A stretch of 64,000 nt of DNA from Paracoccus lutimaris (lineage in GTDB: Bacteria; Pseudomonadota; Alphaproteobacteria; Rhodobacterales; Rhodobacteraceae), in NCBI RefSeq assembly GCF_003337565.1, contig NZ_QPJL01000005.1, forward strand, positions 62,001 through 126,000, read 5' to 3'. Position 1 is the first letter of the stretch. Every line of letters begins with the position of its first letter. A program made the position numbers and the translations under genes. The notes beneath the pieces were generated by a model that was given only the letters and a program-made list of their open reading frames with translations, had not been told where the DNA came from and did not search any database. Positions 8,425 to 16,442 of the stretch are shown in pieces.

Positions 8425-9807
8425 ATGTTTCTTTCGGTCTTCGACATCTTCAAGATCGGCGTCGGGCCCTCGTCCTCGCATACGATGGGGCCGATGGTGG
8501 CGGGCGGGCGGTTTCTGGATTCGCTGCGCGCCCGGCCCTTTCGCACCCACGGGCTGCGCGCCAGCCTGCATGGCAGCCTGGCATTCACCGGCAAGGGTCA
8601 CGCGACCGACCGCGCCACCATCCTGGGGCTGGCCGGCTTTCTGCCCGAGACCATGAATGCCGAGGCCGCCGAGGCCGTGCTGGCCGAGAACCGCGACACC
8701 AAAACCCTGTCGCCCGAGGGCTTGGGCGATCTGGCCTTCGACCCGGCGCGCGACCTGATCTTTGATTTCGACCGCGCCCTGCCCGGACATGCCAATGGCA
8801 TGATCCTGATGGCCACCGACGCGCAGGGCGACGTGATCTATCAGCAGACCTATTATTCCATCGGCGGCGGCTTCGTGCTGACCGAGGCCGAGTTGGCCGC
8901 GCGCGGCGACGACACCCGCACCGATGCCTCGCCCAAGGTGCCCCATCCCTTTGCCAGCGCCGCCGAGATGCTGCACATGGCCGAAAATTCGGGCAAATCC
9001 ATCGCCGCCATGAAGCGCGAGAATGAGCGCGTCTTTCGCACCGATGCCGAGATCTCGGCCGGGATCCATCATATCTGGCAGGTGATGCGCGACTGCATGG
9101 ATCGCGGCATCGCCACCGGCGGCATCCTGCCCGGCGGGCTGTCGATCCGGCGCCGCGCCGCCGGCATCCATGCCGCGCTGAAGGCCGAGGCCGGGATGAA
9201 CCTGACCGCGCCCCATGTCATCAACGACTGGATGTCCATGTATGCCATGGCCGTGAACGAGGAAAACGCCGCCGGCGGGCAGGTGGTGACCGCCCCCACC
9301 AATGGCGCGGCGGGCGTGGTGCCGGCCGTCATCCGCTATTGGCTGGACCATGTCCCCGGCGCATCCGAGCGCCAGTTGGACGATTTCCTGCTGACCGCCT
9401 CGGCGGTGGGCGGGCTGATCAAGCACAATGCCAGCATTTCGGGCGCAGAATGCGGCTGTCAGGCCGAGGTCGGCTCGGCCAGCGCCATGGCTGCGGCGGG
9501 GCTTTGCGCCGTTCTGGGCGGCACGCCCCAGCAGGTAGAGAACGCCGCCGAAATCGCGCTGGAACACCATCTGGGCATGACCTGCGACCCGGTCAAAGGG
9601 CTGGTGCAGGTGCCCTGCATCGAACGAAACGGACTGGGCGCGATCAAGGCGGTCTCGGCGGCCAGCCTTGCCCTGCGCGGCGACGGCAATCACTTCGTGC
9701 CCTTGGACTCGGCCATCGAGACCATGCGCCAGACCGGCGCCGACATGAGCGAGAAATACAAGGAAACCTCGCTGGGCGGGCTGGCCGTCAACGTCCCGAA
9801 CTGCTGA
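8425..9807 (+). CDS. sdaA: L-serine ammonia-lyase (iron-sulfur dependent)
   Basis: The enzyme deaminates L-serine to pyruvate and ammonia in the cytosol using an oxygen-sensitive 4Fe-4S cluster. This is the 460-residue single-chain form. The N-terminal beta domain begins [23 protein letters not shown], and the catalytic alpha domain carries the cluster cysteines Cys343 (in GAECGCQ), Cys387 (in MTCDPVKG) and Cys398 (in VPCIERN). A strong Shine-Dalgarno (GAGGGAG) precedes the ATG. It stands alone, divergent from the dusB-ntr operon. The deamination reaction links it loosely to nitrogen supply, but no shared regulation is demonstrated. Confidence 0.96.
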   Translation: MFLSVFDIFKIGVGPSSSHTMGPMVAGGRFLDSLRARPFRTHGLRASLHGSLAFTGKGHATDRATILGLAGFLPETMNAEAAEAVLAENRDTKTLSPEGLGDLAFDPARDLIFDFDRALPGHANGMILMATDAQGDVIYQQTYYSIGGGFVLTEAELAARGDDTRTDASPKVPHPFASAAEMLHMAENSGKSIAAMKRENERVFRTDAEISAGIHHIWQVMRDCMDRGIATGGILPGGLSIRRRAAGIHAALKAEAGMNLTAPHVINDWMSMYAMAVNEENAAGGQVVTAPTNGAAGVVPAVIRYWLDHVPGASERQLDDFLLTASAVGGLIKHNASISGAECGCQAEVGSASAMAAAGLCAVLGGTPQQVENAAEIALEHHLGMTCDPVKGLVQVPCIERNGLGAIKAVSAASLALRGDGNHFVPLDSAIETMRQTGADMSEKYKETSLGGLAVNVPNC

Positions 9808-9933
9808 AAAGCGTGCGATAAATCGCGCATGTCGCGGCTTTCCTGCGGGGGCGCGCCTGTCTTTGCTTGCCCATGTCATGGGGTTTGTGTAGCGAATATC
9901 CACAAGCAAAACCAAGGAACCGGGACAGAGCAG

Positions 9934-10752
9934 ATGAAATTCCGTTCGGCTTTCGCCGTTCTCTCCATGACAGTGGCCCTAGCCGCTTGCGGCGAATTGC
10001 CGTTTCAGAAAGGCGCCGAACCTGCCGCCAAGGGCCATGTTGGCCCGCCCGGCGTGTCGCCGCTGGAACAGCCGATCGAAACCGGCGCCGCGATCATCCC
10101 CGTCTCGACCGCCGAGGCCAGCACCATGAACACCGCCATGTTCCGCGCCGCAGGTGCCGGCTGGACGGTGACCGCCGCCGACAAGACTGCCGTATATGAA
10201 CGGCCCGGCGCGAAATCGGTGGGCGTCAGCGTGCGCCGCATGACCTATGCCAAGGGTGTCGAATTCATCGGCACCATGAACGGTTCGGTGTTTTCGCTGA
10301 ACATTCAGGCCGCCGCCTGCGAGGCGGGCGATGTCAAGACGCCCTTCACCGCACGCCTGCGCGTCGGCAGCCAGCGCCTGACCGGCTGCGCCCAGCCGAC
10401 CGACACCATGCCCAAGGCGCAGACCCGCGCCTCGTCGGCAGCGCCGAAGCCCAAGAACCAGCCGAAACCGGCCGCGCCCAAGCCCGCCGCCACCCCGGCC
10501 CCGGCCGAGGCGACGACGCCTGCGACCACTCCGGCACCGGCGACAACCCCGGCACCGGCGACGGCTACCCCGGCAGCCCCCGCCCCCGCGACGCCGACGA
10601 CCCCGGCCATGCCCTCGACCAGCACGCCGGCACCGGCCGCACCCCCGGCGGCGCCTCCAGCCGCTGCTCCGGCAGGCAATGCCGTGCCGGCGCCGCAGCT
10701 GATCCTGCCGCCGACCCCGCCTGCGGCCGAAACCACGGCCCCCAGCCAATGA
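9934..10752 (+). CDS. Putative lipoprotein with Pro/Ala/Thr-rich tail
   Basis: The protein has 272 residues. The chosen start (MKFRSAFAVLSMTVALAACGE) gives a short lipoprotein signal with lipobox LAAC and lipidated Cys19; the open frame reaches 9829, but the upstream part lacks a signal peptide. Residues about 60-165 form a compact domain ending in ACEAGDVKTPFTARLRVGSQRLTGCA, which resembles the small 'COG3650-like' outer-envelope domain. The last 100 residues are almost only Pro, Ala and Thr (PAPATTPAPAT repeats), as in a flexible periplasmic or wall-spanning tail. It precedes yjbH by 86 nt on the same strand, suggesting an envelope or exopolysaccharide role. The function is unknown. Confidence 0.75.
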   Translation: MKFRSAFAVLSMTVALAACGELPFQKGAEPAAKGHVGPPGVSPLEQPIETGAAIIPVSTAEASTMNTAMFRAAGAGWTVTAADKTAVYERPGAKSVGVSVRRMTYAKGVEFIGTMNGSVFSLNIQAAACEAGDVKTPFTARLRVGSQRLTGCAQPTDTMPKAQTRASSAAPKPKNQPKPAAPKPAATPAPAEATTPATTPAPATTPAPATATPAAPAPATPTTPAMPSTSTPAPAAPPAAPPAAAPAGNAVPAPQLILPPTPPAAETTAPSQ

Positions 10753-10761
10753 CGCCCCCCG

Positions 10762-10787
10762 ATCCGCGCGGCCCCGGTCGCGCGGAT
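10762..10787 (+). other. Intercistronic hairpin between lipoprotein gene and yjbH
   Basis: There is a perfect 9-bp stem (ATCCGCGCG at 10762-10770 with CGCGCGGAT at 10779-10787) and an 8-nt loop, ten nucleotides after the stop codon. No U-tract follows, so it is a poor intrinsic terminator. It may instead be an mRNA-stabilising or partial attenuation element within a single transcript. Confidence 0.5.
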
Positions 10788-10838
10788 TGCGCCAGCCCGA
10801 GGCCCGTGTCGCGGGCCAAGACCTGAGAGGACCCGCCG

Positions 10839-13046
10839 ATGCGCGCCCATTCGACCCTGACCCGCCGCCTGCTGGCCTCGACCGTGCCGGTGACGCTGCT
10901 GCTTGGCTCCGCGACCAGTCTGGGCCATGCCGATCCGCTGATCGGCAATATCCTGAACAGCTATGGCATGCCCGGCGCCATCGACACGCCGACCGCCGAG
11001 ATGCTGCCCGACGCCACGCTGGGCGCGACCATCGCCTATACGGACCTGTCGCGGAAGAACTCGATCGTGTTCCAGGCCCTGCCCCGGCTGACGGTGGCGC
11101 TGCGCTATTCGCGCTTTGACAGCACCGAGGAAAGCCGCGGCTATGTCTGGGACCGCAGCTTCGACCTGCGCTACCAGTTCCTTGACGAAGATCCGAACGG
11201 CTGGCGCCCGGCCATGGCCATCGGCATGCAGGACTTCATGGGCACCGGCTATTACGGCGCCGAATATATCGTCGCCACCAAGACCATCACCCCCCGCCTG
11301 CGCGTCAGCGCCGGTCTGGGCTGGGGCCGTCTGGCCCAGCAGGGCGGCATCGGCAGCCCCTTCGGCGACCGCCCCGACCCGGATGCCGAACTGGGCGGCA
11401 AGCCCAATGTCGATGCCTGGTTCCGCGGCGAGATGGCGCCCTTTCTCAGCGCCACCTGGCAGGCCACCGACAAGCTTTACCTGACCGCCGAATATTCGGG
11501 CGACAGCTATGCCTGCGAAACCGGCGATGCCGACAATTGCCAGCGCAGCGTCTGGCTGAGCGATGGCGATGAGCTCAAGAACCGCCTGAACCTGGGCATC
11601 ACCTATCGCATGGGCGAGAATTACCAGCTGGCCGGCTATGTTCTGGGCAGCAAGCAGGTCGGCGTGCAATTCAGCGTCGCCATGAATCCCAGCCAGTCGC
11701 CCTTCCCCTCGGGTCTGGAAAAGGCCCCGGCGCCGGTGCGTCCGCGCGTCGCGCAAAGCGCCGACCCGGATGGCTGGTCGGGCGCATGGGCGGCCGATCC
11801 GACCGCGCATCCCGCCATCCAGAAGTCGCTTGGCGACGCCTTGGCCGATGAGGGTCAGGTGCTGGAATCGATGGCGCTGGACGCCAACCGCGCCGAGGTC
11901 CGCATCCGCAACAACCGCTACATGCAGCGCGCCGAGGCCATCGGCCGCACCGCGCGGCTGATGACGCGCGCTCTGCCGCCCTCGGTCGAGACGCTGGTCA
12001 TCACCTCCTCCGAGGACGGTCTGCCGACGACCTCGATCACGCTGCGCCGCTCGGATGTCGAGCGGCTGGAAAACACCGAGGCCAGCCAGATCGCCAATGT
12101 CGCGGTGCTGACCAATGCCGATCCGCGCCCGGGCAATCTGGTGCGCACGCCGGGCATGTTCCCGCGCTTCAGCTGGGCGCTGAAACCCTATCTTTCGACC
12201 TCGCTCTTCGACCCGGACGAGCCCTTCCGCTATGAGATCGGCGCCGAGCTTGAGGCCGAATACGAGCTGATGCCCGGCCTGATCCTGGCCGGCAGCGTCC
12301 GCCAGCGCGCCTTCGGCAACCAGGAGCAGGAAGCCCCCGGCAACATGACCGTCGAGGAATACGAGGCGCTGGACAGCGACTATGACGAGAACGGCGTGCC
12401 GCGCGTGCGTTCCGACGGGCGCATGTATCAGGGCAATAAAAGCCCGACGATCCCGCGCCTGACGCTGGCCTGGTATGCCAAGCCCACCGACACGGTCTAT
12501 AGCCGCGTCACCGTGGGTCTGCTCGAGCGCACCTTTGGCGGCGTCTCGGGCGAGGTGCTGTGGTGGCCGGCCAGCTCGCCGCTGGCCATCGGCGCCGAGA
12601 TCAACCGGGTCAAGAAACGCGACTTCCGCGATGTCTTCGGCTTCCGCGACTATGAGGTCACCACCGGCCATGTCTCGGCCTATTACGAATTCGACAATGG
12701 CATCGCCGCCGAGCTTGCGGTCGGCAAGTATCTGGCTGGCGACAAGGGCGCCACGGTGACGCTGTCGCGCGAATTCGCCAATGGCTGGCGCGTCGGCGCC
12801 TGGGTCACCAAGACTGACATGAGCGCCGAGGACTTCGGCGAAGGCTCCTTCGACAAGGGCGTCACGCTCTCCATCCCGCTGGGCTGGGGCACGGGCCAGC
12901 CCTCGCTGCGTCGCGTCGGCGGCGATATCCGGTCGCTCTCGCGCGATGGCGGCTCGCGCCTGCGCGTGCAGGGACGGCTTTACGACAAGGTCCGCGACAG
13001 CCATTCGGGCCAGCTCTATCAAGGTTGGGGGAGGTTCTGGCGATGA
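10839..13046 (+). CDS. yjbH: YjbH-family outer-membrane protein (exopolysaccharide export cluster)
   Basis: The 735-residue protein begins with a signal peptide (LLASTVPVTLLLGSATSLGHA) and then IGNILNSYGMPGAIDTPTAEMLPDATLGATIAY, the typical start of YjbH. Many alternating hydrophobic/aromatic strands follow (LRYSRF, YLTAEYSGDSY, AYYEFDNG, VGKYLAGDKG), as in an outer-membrane beta-barrel, with a central alpha/beta section around residues 320-420. YjbH proteins are encoded with YjbE/F/G and take part in secretion of an extracellular polysaccharide in enterobacteria. The end overlaps the start of the YjbF gene by 4 nt (ATGA). The family call is firm; the polysaccharide is unknown. Confidence 0.88.
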   Translation: MRAHSTLTRRLLASTVPVTLLLGSATSLGHADPLIGNILNSYGMPGAIDTPTAEMLPDATLGATIAYTDLSRKNSIVFQALPRLTVALRYSRFDSTEESRGYVWDRSFDLRYQFLDEDPNGWRPAMAIGMQDFMGTGYYGAEYIVATKTITPRLRVSAGLGWGRLAQQGGIGSPFGDRPDPDAELGGKPNVDAWFRGEMAPFLSATWQATDKLYLTAEYSGDSYACETGDADNCQRSVWLSDGDELKNRLNLGITYRMGENYQLAGYVLGSKQVGVQFSVAMNPSQSPFPSGLEKAPAPVRPRVAQSADPDGWSGAWAADPTAHPAIQKSLGDALADEGQVLESMALDANRAEVRIRNNRYMQRAEAIGRTARLMTRALPPSVETLVITSSEDGLPTTSITLRRSDVERLENTEASQIANVAVLTNADPRPGNLVRTPGMFPRFSWALKPYLSTSLFDPDEPFRYEIGAELEAEYELMPGLILAGSVRQRAFGNQEQEAPGNMTVEEYEALDSDYDENGVPRVRSDGRMYQGNKSPTIPRLTLAWYAKPTDTVYSRVTVGLLERTFGGVSGEVLWWPASSPLAIGAEINRVKKRDFRDVFGFRDYEVTTGHVSAYYEFDNGIAAELAVGKYLAGDKGATVTLSREFANGWRVGAWVTKTDMSAEDFGEGSFDKGVTLSIPLGWGTGQPSLRRVGGDIRSLSRDGGSRLRVQGRLYDKVRDSHSGQLYQGWGRFWR

Positions 13047-13699
13047 ACCGCAAGATGATGCGCGCCACGTTCGGCGTGGCCATGCTGGCCATGCTGGCCG
13101 CCTGCGGCAATGCCGGCAGCGAGGGCTCGATCCGGGGCATGCTGGTGACGGCGGTCAAGCAAAGCGCCGCTAAGGCTGCCGGCAAGGATGCCGCCGCCCA
13201 GCCCGCGCCCGATCCCTCGGCTATGGCGGCCGAGGCGCTGCGGGTCAATCCCGGCCCGCTGATCCTTGTCGGACTTGAGCGGATGAAGACCACGCAGGTC
13301 ATGGCGATGACCGGCGAGAATGCCGGACAGCGGACCTATATGACCAAGAACGAGCAGGCGCTGATCCTGCGCGGCGGCATGCTGGCCGGCACGCGCGGTC
13401 TGGGCCACGACCTGTCGGTGGCCGAGATGTCGTCCTCGGCGGCACTGATCCGCGCCGGCCGCAGCGGTCAGGCCCAGCGTGTCATGCGCTACTGGACCGG
13501 CGACGGGCTGGAGCGCCCGCTGACACTGGACTGCAGCATCGGCGGCGGCCCCAAGCCGGGCGTCATCGTGGAAAGCTGCCGCTCGGGCGCATTGGAGTTC
13601 CAGAACAATTACATGGTTCAGGGCGGGCGGATCACCGTCTCACGCCAGTGGATCGGCCCGGATCTGGGCTATGTCACCATTCAGGAGCTGCGCCCCTGA
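13043..13699 (+). CDS. yjbF: YjbF-family lipoprotein
   Basis: The protein has 218 residues starting MNRKMMRATFGVAMLAMLAACG, a lipoprotein signal with lipobox LAAC. The body contains RMKTTQVMAMTGENAGQRTYMTKNEQALILRGGMLAGTRGLGHDLSVAEM and a C-terminal VSRQWIGPDLGYVTIQELRP, the pattern of the YjbF/GfcB family of capsule or exopolysaccharide cluster lipoproteins. It is translationally coupled to yjbH (ATGA overlap) and ends just before an intrinsic terminator. Together the two proteins probably form an outer-membrane export or assembly unit. A GfcC/YjbG-type gene was not seen nearby. Confidence 0.85.
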   Translation: MNRKMMRATFGVAMLAMLAACGNAGSEGSIRGMLVTAVKQSAAKAAGKDAAAQPAPDPSAMAAEALRVNPGPLILVGLERMKTTQVMAMTGENAGQRTYMTKNEQALILRGGMLAGTRGLGHDLSVAEMSSSAALIRAGRSGQAQRVMRYWTGDGLERPLTLDCSIGGGPKPGVIVESCRSGALEFQNNYMVQGGRITVSRQWIGPDLGYVTIQELRP

Positions 13700-13722
13700 G
13701 CGCAGCCTGATCCCGGCAGACG

Positions 13723-13755
13723 AAAGGCCCCGCAGCGATGCGGGGCCTTTTCGTT
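13723..13755 (+). terminator. Intrinsic terminator after yjbH-yjbF
   Basis: A perfect 11-bp stem (AAAGGCCCCGC at 13723-13733 with GCGGGGCCTTT at 13740-13750) has a 6-nt loop and is followed by TCGTTT. It begins 24 nt after the yjbF stop, which is a textbook rho-independent terminator position. Confidence 0.85.
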
Positions 13756-13810
13756 TCCGGTGCTTTAGCCTTGCGGGCGGGATCTGAGCTTCAGTCCCTG
13801 GGATCTGCGC

Positions 13811-13844
13811 AAAGGAAAAGGGCTGACCCGAAGGCCAGCCCTTT
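13811..13844 (-). terminator. Intrinsic terminator of the small poly-Asp protein gene
   Basis: A 9-bp stem (AAAGGGCTG at 13817-13825 with CAGCCCTTT at 13836-13844) with a 10-nt loop is followed on the minus strand by TTCCTTT. It lies 24 nt past the stop of the minus-strand gene ending at 13868. Confidence 0.75.
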
Positions 13845-13867
13845 GAACCAAAAGTCCTTACGGACGA

Positions 13868-14089
13868 TTAGTTGCTCGAGTCGTCATCATCGTCGTCGTC
13901 GTCCGAAGCGACGGCAGCGATCACGCCCAGCAGCAGCAGGGCGGGAACGACGAGGCCAGCGTTCGACGAAGCGGGCTTCTCGTCAACGACGACCGGCTCA
14001 ACTTCAACAACGGGGGCGACATAGCCGCCGGCCAGAGCCGACGAGGCCGTCAGGCCAAGGGCCAGGGCGAAGGTAGCGATTTTGGTCAT
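13868..14089 (-). CDS. Small secreted protein with poly-Asp tail (YjbE-like)
   Basis: The protein has 73 residues: a signal peptide (MTKIATFALALGLTASSALA), a short Val/Pro-rich segment (APVVEVEPVVVDEK), a hydrophobic stretch (AGLVVPALLLLGVIAAVA) and an acidic end of eight Asp followed by SSN. Two in-frame ATGs compete (14095 and 14089); GGAG is 7 nt from the second, so that one is chosen. It lies convergent to yjbF, and small YjbE-type proteins belong to yjb clusters, so a role with YjbH/YjbF is plausible. The poly-Asp tail could bind cations such as Ca2+; this is inference only. Confidence 0.7.
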   Translation of the reverse strand: MTKIATFALALGLTASSALAGGYVAPVVEVEPVVVDEKPASSNAGLVVPALLLLGVIAAVASDDDDDDDDSSN

Positions 14090-14303
14090 GATCATGCTCC
14101 GTTCAGTACTTTGAAGGCTGCCGTTTCCAGCAGCATCGCAGCGACAGTCGCATAATCCCAAGGAGTTGGGAAGCGGTCTTGACGAGCGGATCACACGCCA
14201 TACGGGCAACTGTTGCATATTCGCCAACACGCTGAACTATGGGCAAGTTCCTGCCGTTTTTGCGCGCCCCGCCCGCAGGTTCCCGCGCATCGGGGAACCG
14301 GAT

Positions 14304-15086
14304 TTACCTTCGGTAAACCACTAAGGACACAGCATAAATCACCGCAGATACGGCAACGATCGACGGCCCTGCCGGGCTGTCAAGCCAAAGGCTTGCGGAA
14401 AGCCCGCCCAGCACCGCGACCGCCCCGATAAGCGTCGCGGAACCCGCCATCTGTTCAGGCGTTTGCGCGAAACCGCGTGCGGTCGCGGCCGGAACGATCA
14501 GCATGGCCGAGATCAGAAGCGCCCCCACAAGCCGAATCGCAATCGCCACCACCAGCGCCAAAGCCAGCGACAGGATCAGCCTTTCGCGCGCTGGATCGAT
14601 GCCGGCGGCCATGGCGAGTTCCTCGTTGACCGAGGCCGTGACCAGCCGCTGCCAGCGCCAGATCAGCAGCCCCGCGATCACTGCGGCCCCACCCCAGATC
14701 CAGATCAGATCGGTGCGGGTGACGGCCAGAATGTCGCCAAACAGATAGGCATCAAGCCCGGTCCGCATCGAGGGTACGAAACTGGCCGCAACCAGCCCCA
14801 GCGCCAGCGCGCTATGGGCAAGCACCCCCAGCACCGTGTCCATCGGCTGGCCGCGCGCCGTCAGATAGGCCACCGCCAGCGCCATGCCCAGGGCGATCCC
14901 CAGTGTGCCCAGATAGATCGGCATGGAAAAGGCCAGGCTCAGCGCCACGCCCAGAATCGCCGCATGCGCGGTCGAATCGCCGAAATAGGCCATGCGCCGC
15001 CAGACGACAAAGCAGCCAAGCGCCCCCGTCGCCAGCACCAGACCAAGCCCCGCGAGGATCGCGCGGATCAGGAAGTCGTCAAGCAT
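14304..15086 (-). CDS. znuB: Zinc ABC transporter permease ZnuB
   Basis: ZnuB is the membrane channel subunit of the high-affinity zinc importer. The chosen start MLDDFLIRAILAG gives 260 residues with about eight hydrophobic segments and the family pieces GCFVVWRRMAYFGDSTAHAAILG and GALLISAMLIVPAATA. A longer in-frame start at 15110 exists, but GGGA lies 6-8 nt from 15086. The start overlaps znuC by 8 nt. The order zur-znuC-znuB on one strand, with znuA divergent, is the standard Rhodobacteraceae zinc regulon. Confidence 0.94.
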   Translation of the reverse strand: MLDDFLIRAILAGLGLVLATGALGCFVVWRRMAYFGDSTAHAAILGVALSLAFSMPIYLGTLGIALGMALAVAYLTARGQPMDTVLGVLAHSALALGLVAASFVPSMRTGLDAYLFGDILAVTRTDLIWIWGGAAVIAGLLIWRWQRLVTASVNEELAMAAGIDPARERLILSLALALVVAIAIRLVGALLISAMLIVPAATARGFAQTPEQMAGSATLIGAVAVLGGLSASLWLDSPAGPSIVAVSAVIYAVSLVVYRR

Positions 15087-15873
15087 GATGGTCCCGGTGA
15101 TGATGTTCATGCGCACAATCGGGGCCGTGGACATGATGTCCCGCCTCCACCACATGGTCGTGGTCGTGATCGTGGTGATGACGGTAAAGCGCCAGCGTGC
15201 CCTGCGCATCCATGCCGAACAGCGCCCGATAGGCCGGGGCGGCGCTGACCGCCTGTGGCGTCCCCTCGCAGCAGACATGGCCGTTCAGGCAGACCACCCG
15301 GTCCGAGGCCCGCATCACCACCAAAAGGTCATGACTGACCATCAGCACGGCGACGCCGGTCTGGGCGCGGACCTCCTCGATCAGCTGATAAAAGGCGACG
15401 ATGCCGGGCTGGTCCAGCCCCTGCGTCGGCTCGTCCAGCACCAGCAGCTGCGGATCGTTCAGCAGCGCCCGCGCCAGCAGCACGCGCTGGAACTGGCCGC
15501 CCGACAGCGCGCCGATCTGGCGGCCTTCCAGCCCCGGCACGCCGGTGCGCTCCAGGACCGCGCGGGCATCCGCATCGCTGACGCGGACCGGCAGCGACAG
15601 AAAGCGGCGCACCGTCATCGGCATGGCGCGATCGATATGGACGCGCTGCGGCACATAGCCGATGCGCAGACCGGGCAGACGATCGACCCGGCCGGTCTGG
15701 GCGGCGACATGCCCCAGCAGCGCCCGCACCAGCGTCGACTTGCCCGAGCCGTTCGGCCCGACCACGGTCACGATCTCGGCCGGATCGATGCGGAAATCGA
15801 CATGACGCAGCACCGGCAGATCGGCCCCGCCATGGCTGACCGACAGATCGGCGGCCCGAATCAGCGCGTTCAT
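15079..15873 (-). CDS. znuC: Zinc ABC transporter ATP-binding protein ZnuC
   Basis: ZnuC is the cytoplasmic ATPase driving ZnuB. From MNALIRAADLSV it has 264 residues with Walker A GPNGSGKST, the signature LSGGQFQRVLLARAL, Walker B LLVLDEPTQGLD and the switch His in VSHDL. The last 35 residues are very His-rich (RHHHDHDHDH then HEHHHRDHH) and probably bind zinc. It overlaps the end of zur by 4 nt (ATGA), so the two are translationally coupled. Confidence 0.95.
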   Translation of the reverse strand: MNALIRAADLSVSHGGADLPVLRHVDFRIDPAEIVTVVGPNGSGKSTLVRALLGHVAAQTGRVDRLPGLRIGYVPQRVHIDRAMPMTVRRFLSLPVRVSDADARAVLERTGVPGLEGRQIGALSGGQFQRVLLARALLNDPQLLVLDEPTQGLDQPGIVAFYQLIEEVRAQTGVAVLMVSHDLLVVMRASDRVVCLNGHVCCEGTPQAVSAAPAYRALFGMDAQGTLALYRHHHDHDHDHVVEAGHHVHGPDCAHEHHHRDHHA

Positions 15874-16361
15874 GCGGCGGCTTCCGCGCTGCAGCGGGCG
15901 CAAAGGCCCAGCAATTCGACCGTGATCCGTTCGGGGGTGAATTCGGACCGCGCCGCCAGATCCTGCAAGGCGCCGCGCAGCGCCGAGGCATCGGCCTCGG
16001 CCACCTGCTCGCAGCTGCGGCAGATCAGGAAGACGGGCGCATGGTTGCGTTCGGGCGACAGGCAGGCGGCATAGGCGTTCAGGCGCTGGATGCGATGGGC
16101 AAAGCCCTGCTCGACCAGAAATTCCAGCGCCCGATAGGCCACCGGGGGCTGCTTGCCATAGCCGTCCGCCGCCAGCTTTTCCAGAACCTCATAGGCGCCC
16201 ATGGCGCGATGCGATTCCAGCAGGATTTCCAGCGTGCGGCGGCGCACCGGGGTCAGGCGCACGCCTTCGGCCCGGGTCTGCTCCTCGGCGCGGCGCAGGA
16301 CCACGGCGGCGCAACTGCTATGGTCATGATCATGAAACGGATCAGGGACGGCATCGGTCAT
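15870..16361 (-). CDS. zur: Zinc uptake regulator Zur (Fur family)
   Basis: Zur is a zinc-dependent repressor of zinc uptake genes. The 163-residue protein has an N-terminal His-rich patch (HDHDHSSC), a winged helix (VRLTPVRRRTLEILL, PPVAYRALEFLVEQGFAHR), the metal-binding CRSCEQV and a C-terminal CARC, the structural Zn(Cys)4 set of the family. It is the first gene of zur-znuC-znuB and lies divergent from znuA, with two Zur-type dyads between them, so it probably represses both directions including itself. Confidence 0.94.
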   Translation of the reverse strand: MTDAVPDPFHDHDHSSCAAVVLRRAEEQTRAEGVRLTPVRRRTLEILLESHRAMGAYEVLEKLAADGYGKQPPVAYRALEFLVEQGFAHRIQRLNAYAACLSPERNHAPVFLICRSCEQVAEADASALRGALQDLAARSEFTPERITVELLGLCARCSAEAAA

Positions 16362-16364
16362 TTT

Positions 16365-16405
16365 GTTACAGTATCACAAATATTCTTGACGAGTTACGAT
16401 ATAAC
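16365..16405. promoter_or_regulatory. Two Zur-type operators in the zur/znuA divergent region
   Basis: The dyad GTTACGATATAAC (16393-16405) fits GTTATNNNATAAC with one change. A weaker copy, GTTACAGTATCAC, lies at 16365-16377, 28 bp apart start to start. Both sit in the 81-bp AT-rich gap between the zur ATG and the znuA ATG, where they would cover both promoters. A TTGACG at 16386-16391 may be the -35 of znuA. Assignment to Zur rests on motif resemblance and neighbours. Confidence 0.65.
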
Positions 16406-16442
16406 ATAAATAACCTTGCCATTTCCGCAAGTGAGCCTGCCC

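Noticed and set aside
10305..13022. A 905-codon open frame opposite yjbH
   Set aside because: It is an antisense shadow of yjbH and the lipoprotein gene; the plus-strand genes have signal peptides, ribosome sites and coupled starts.
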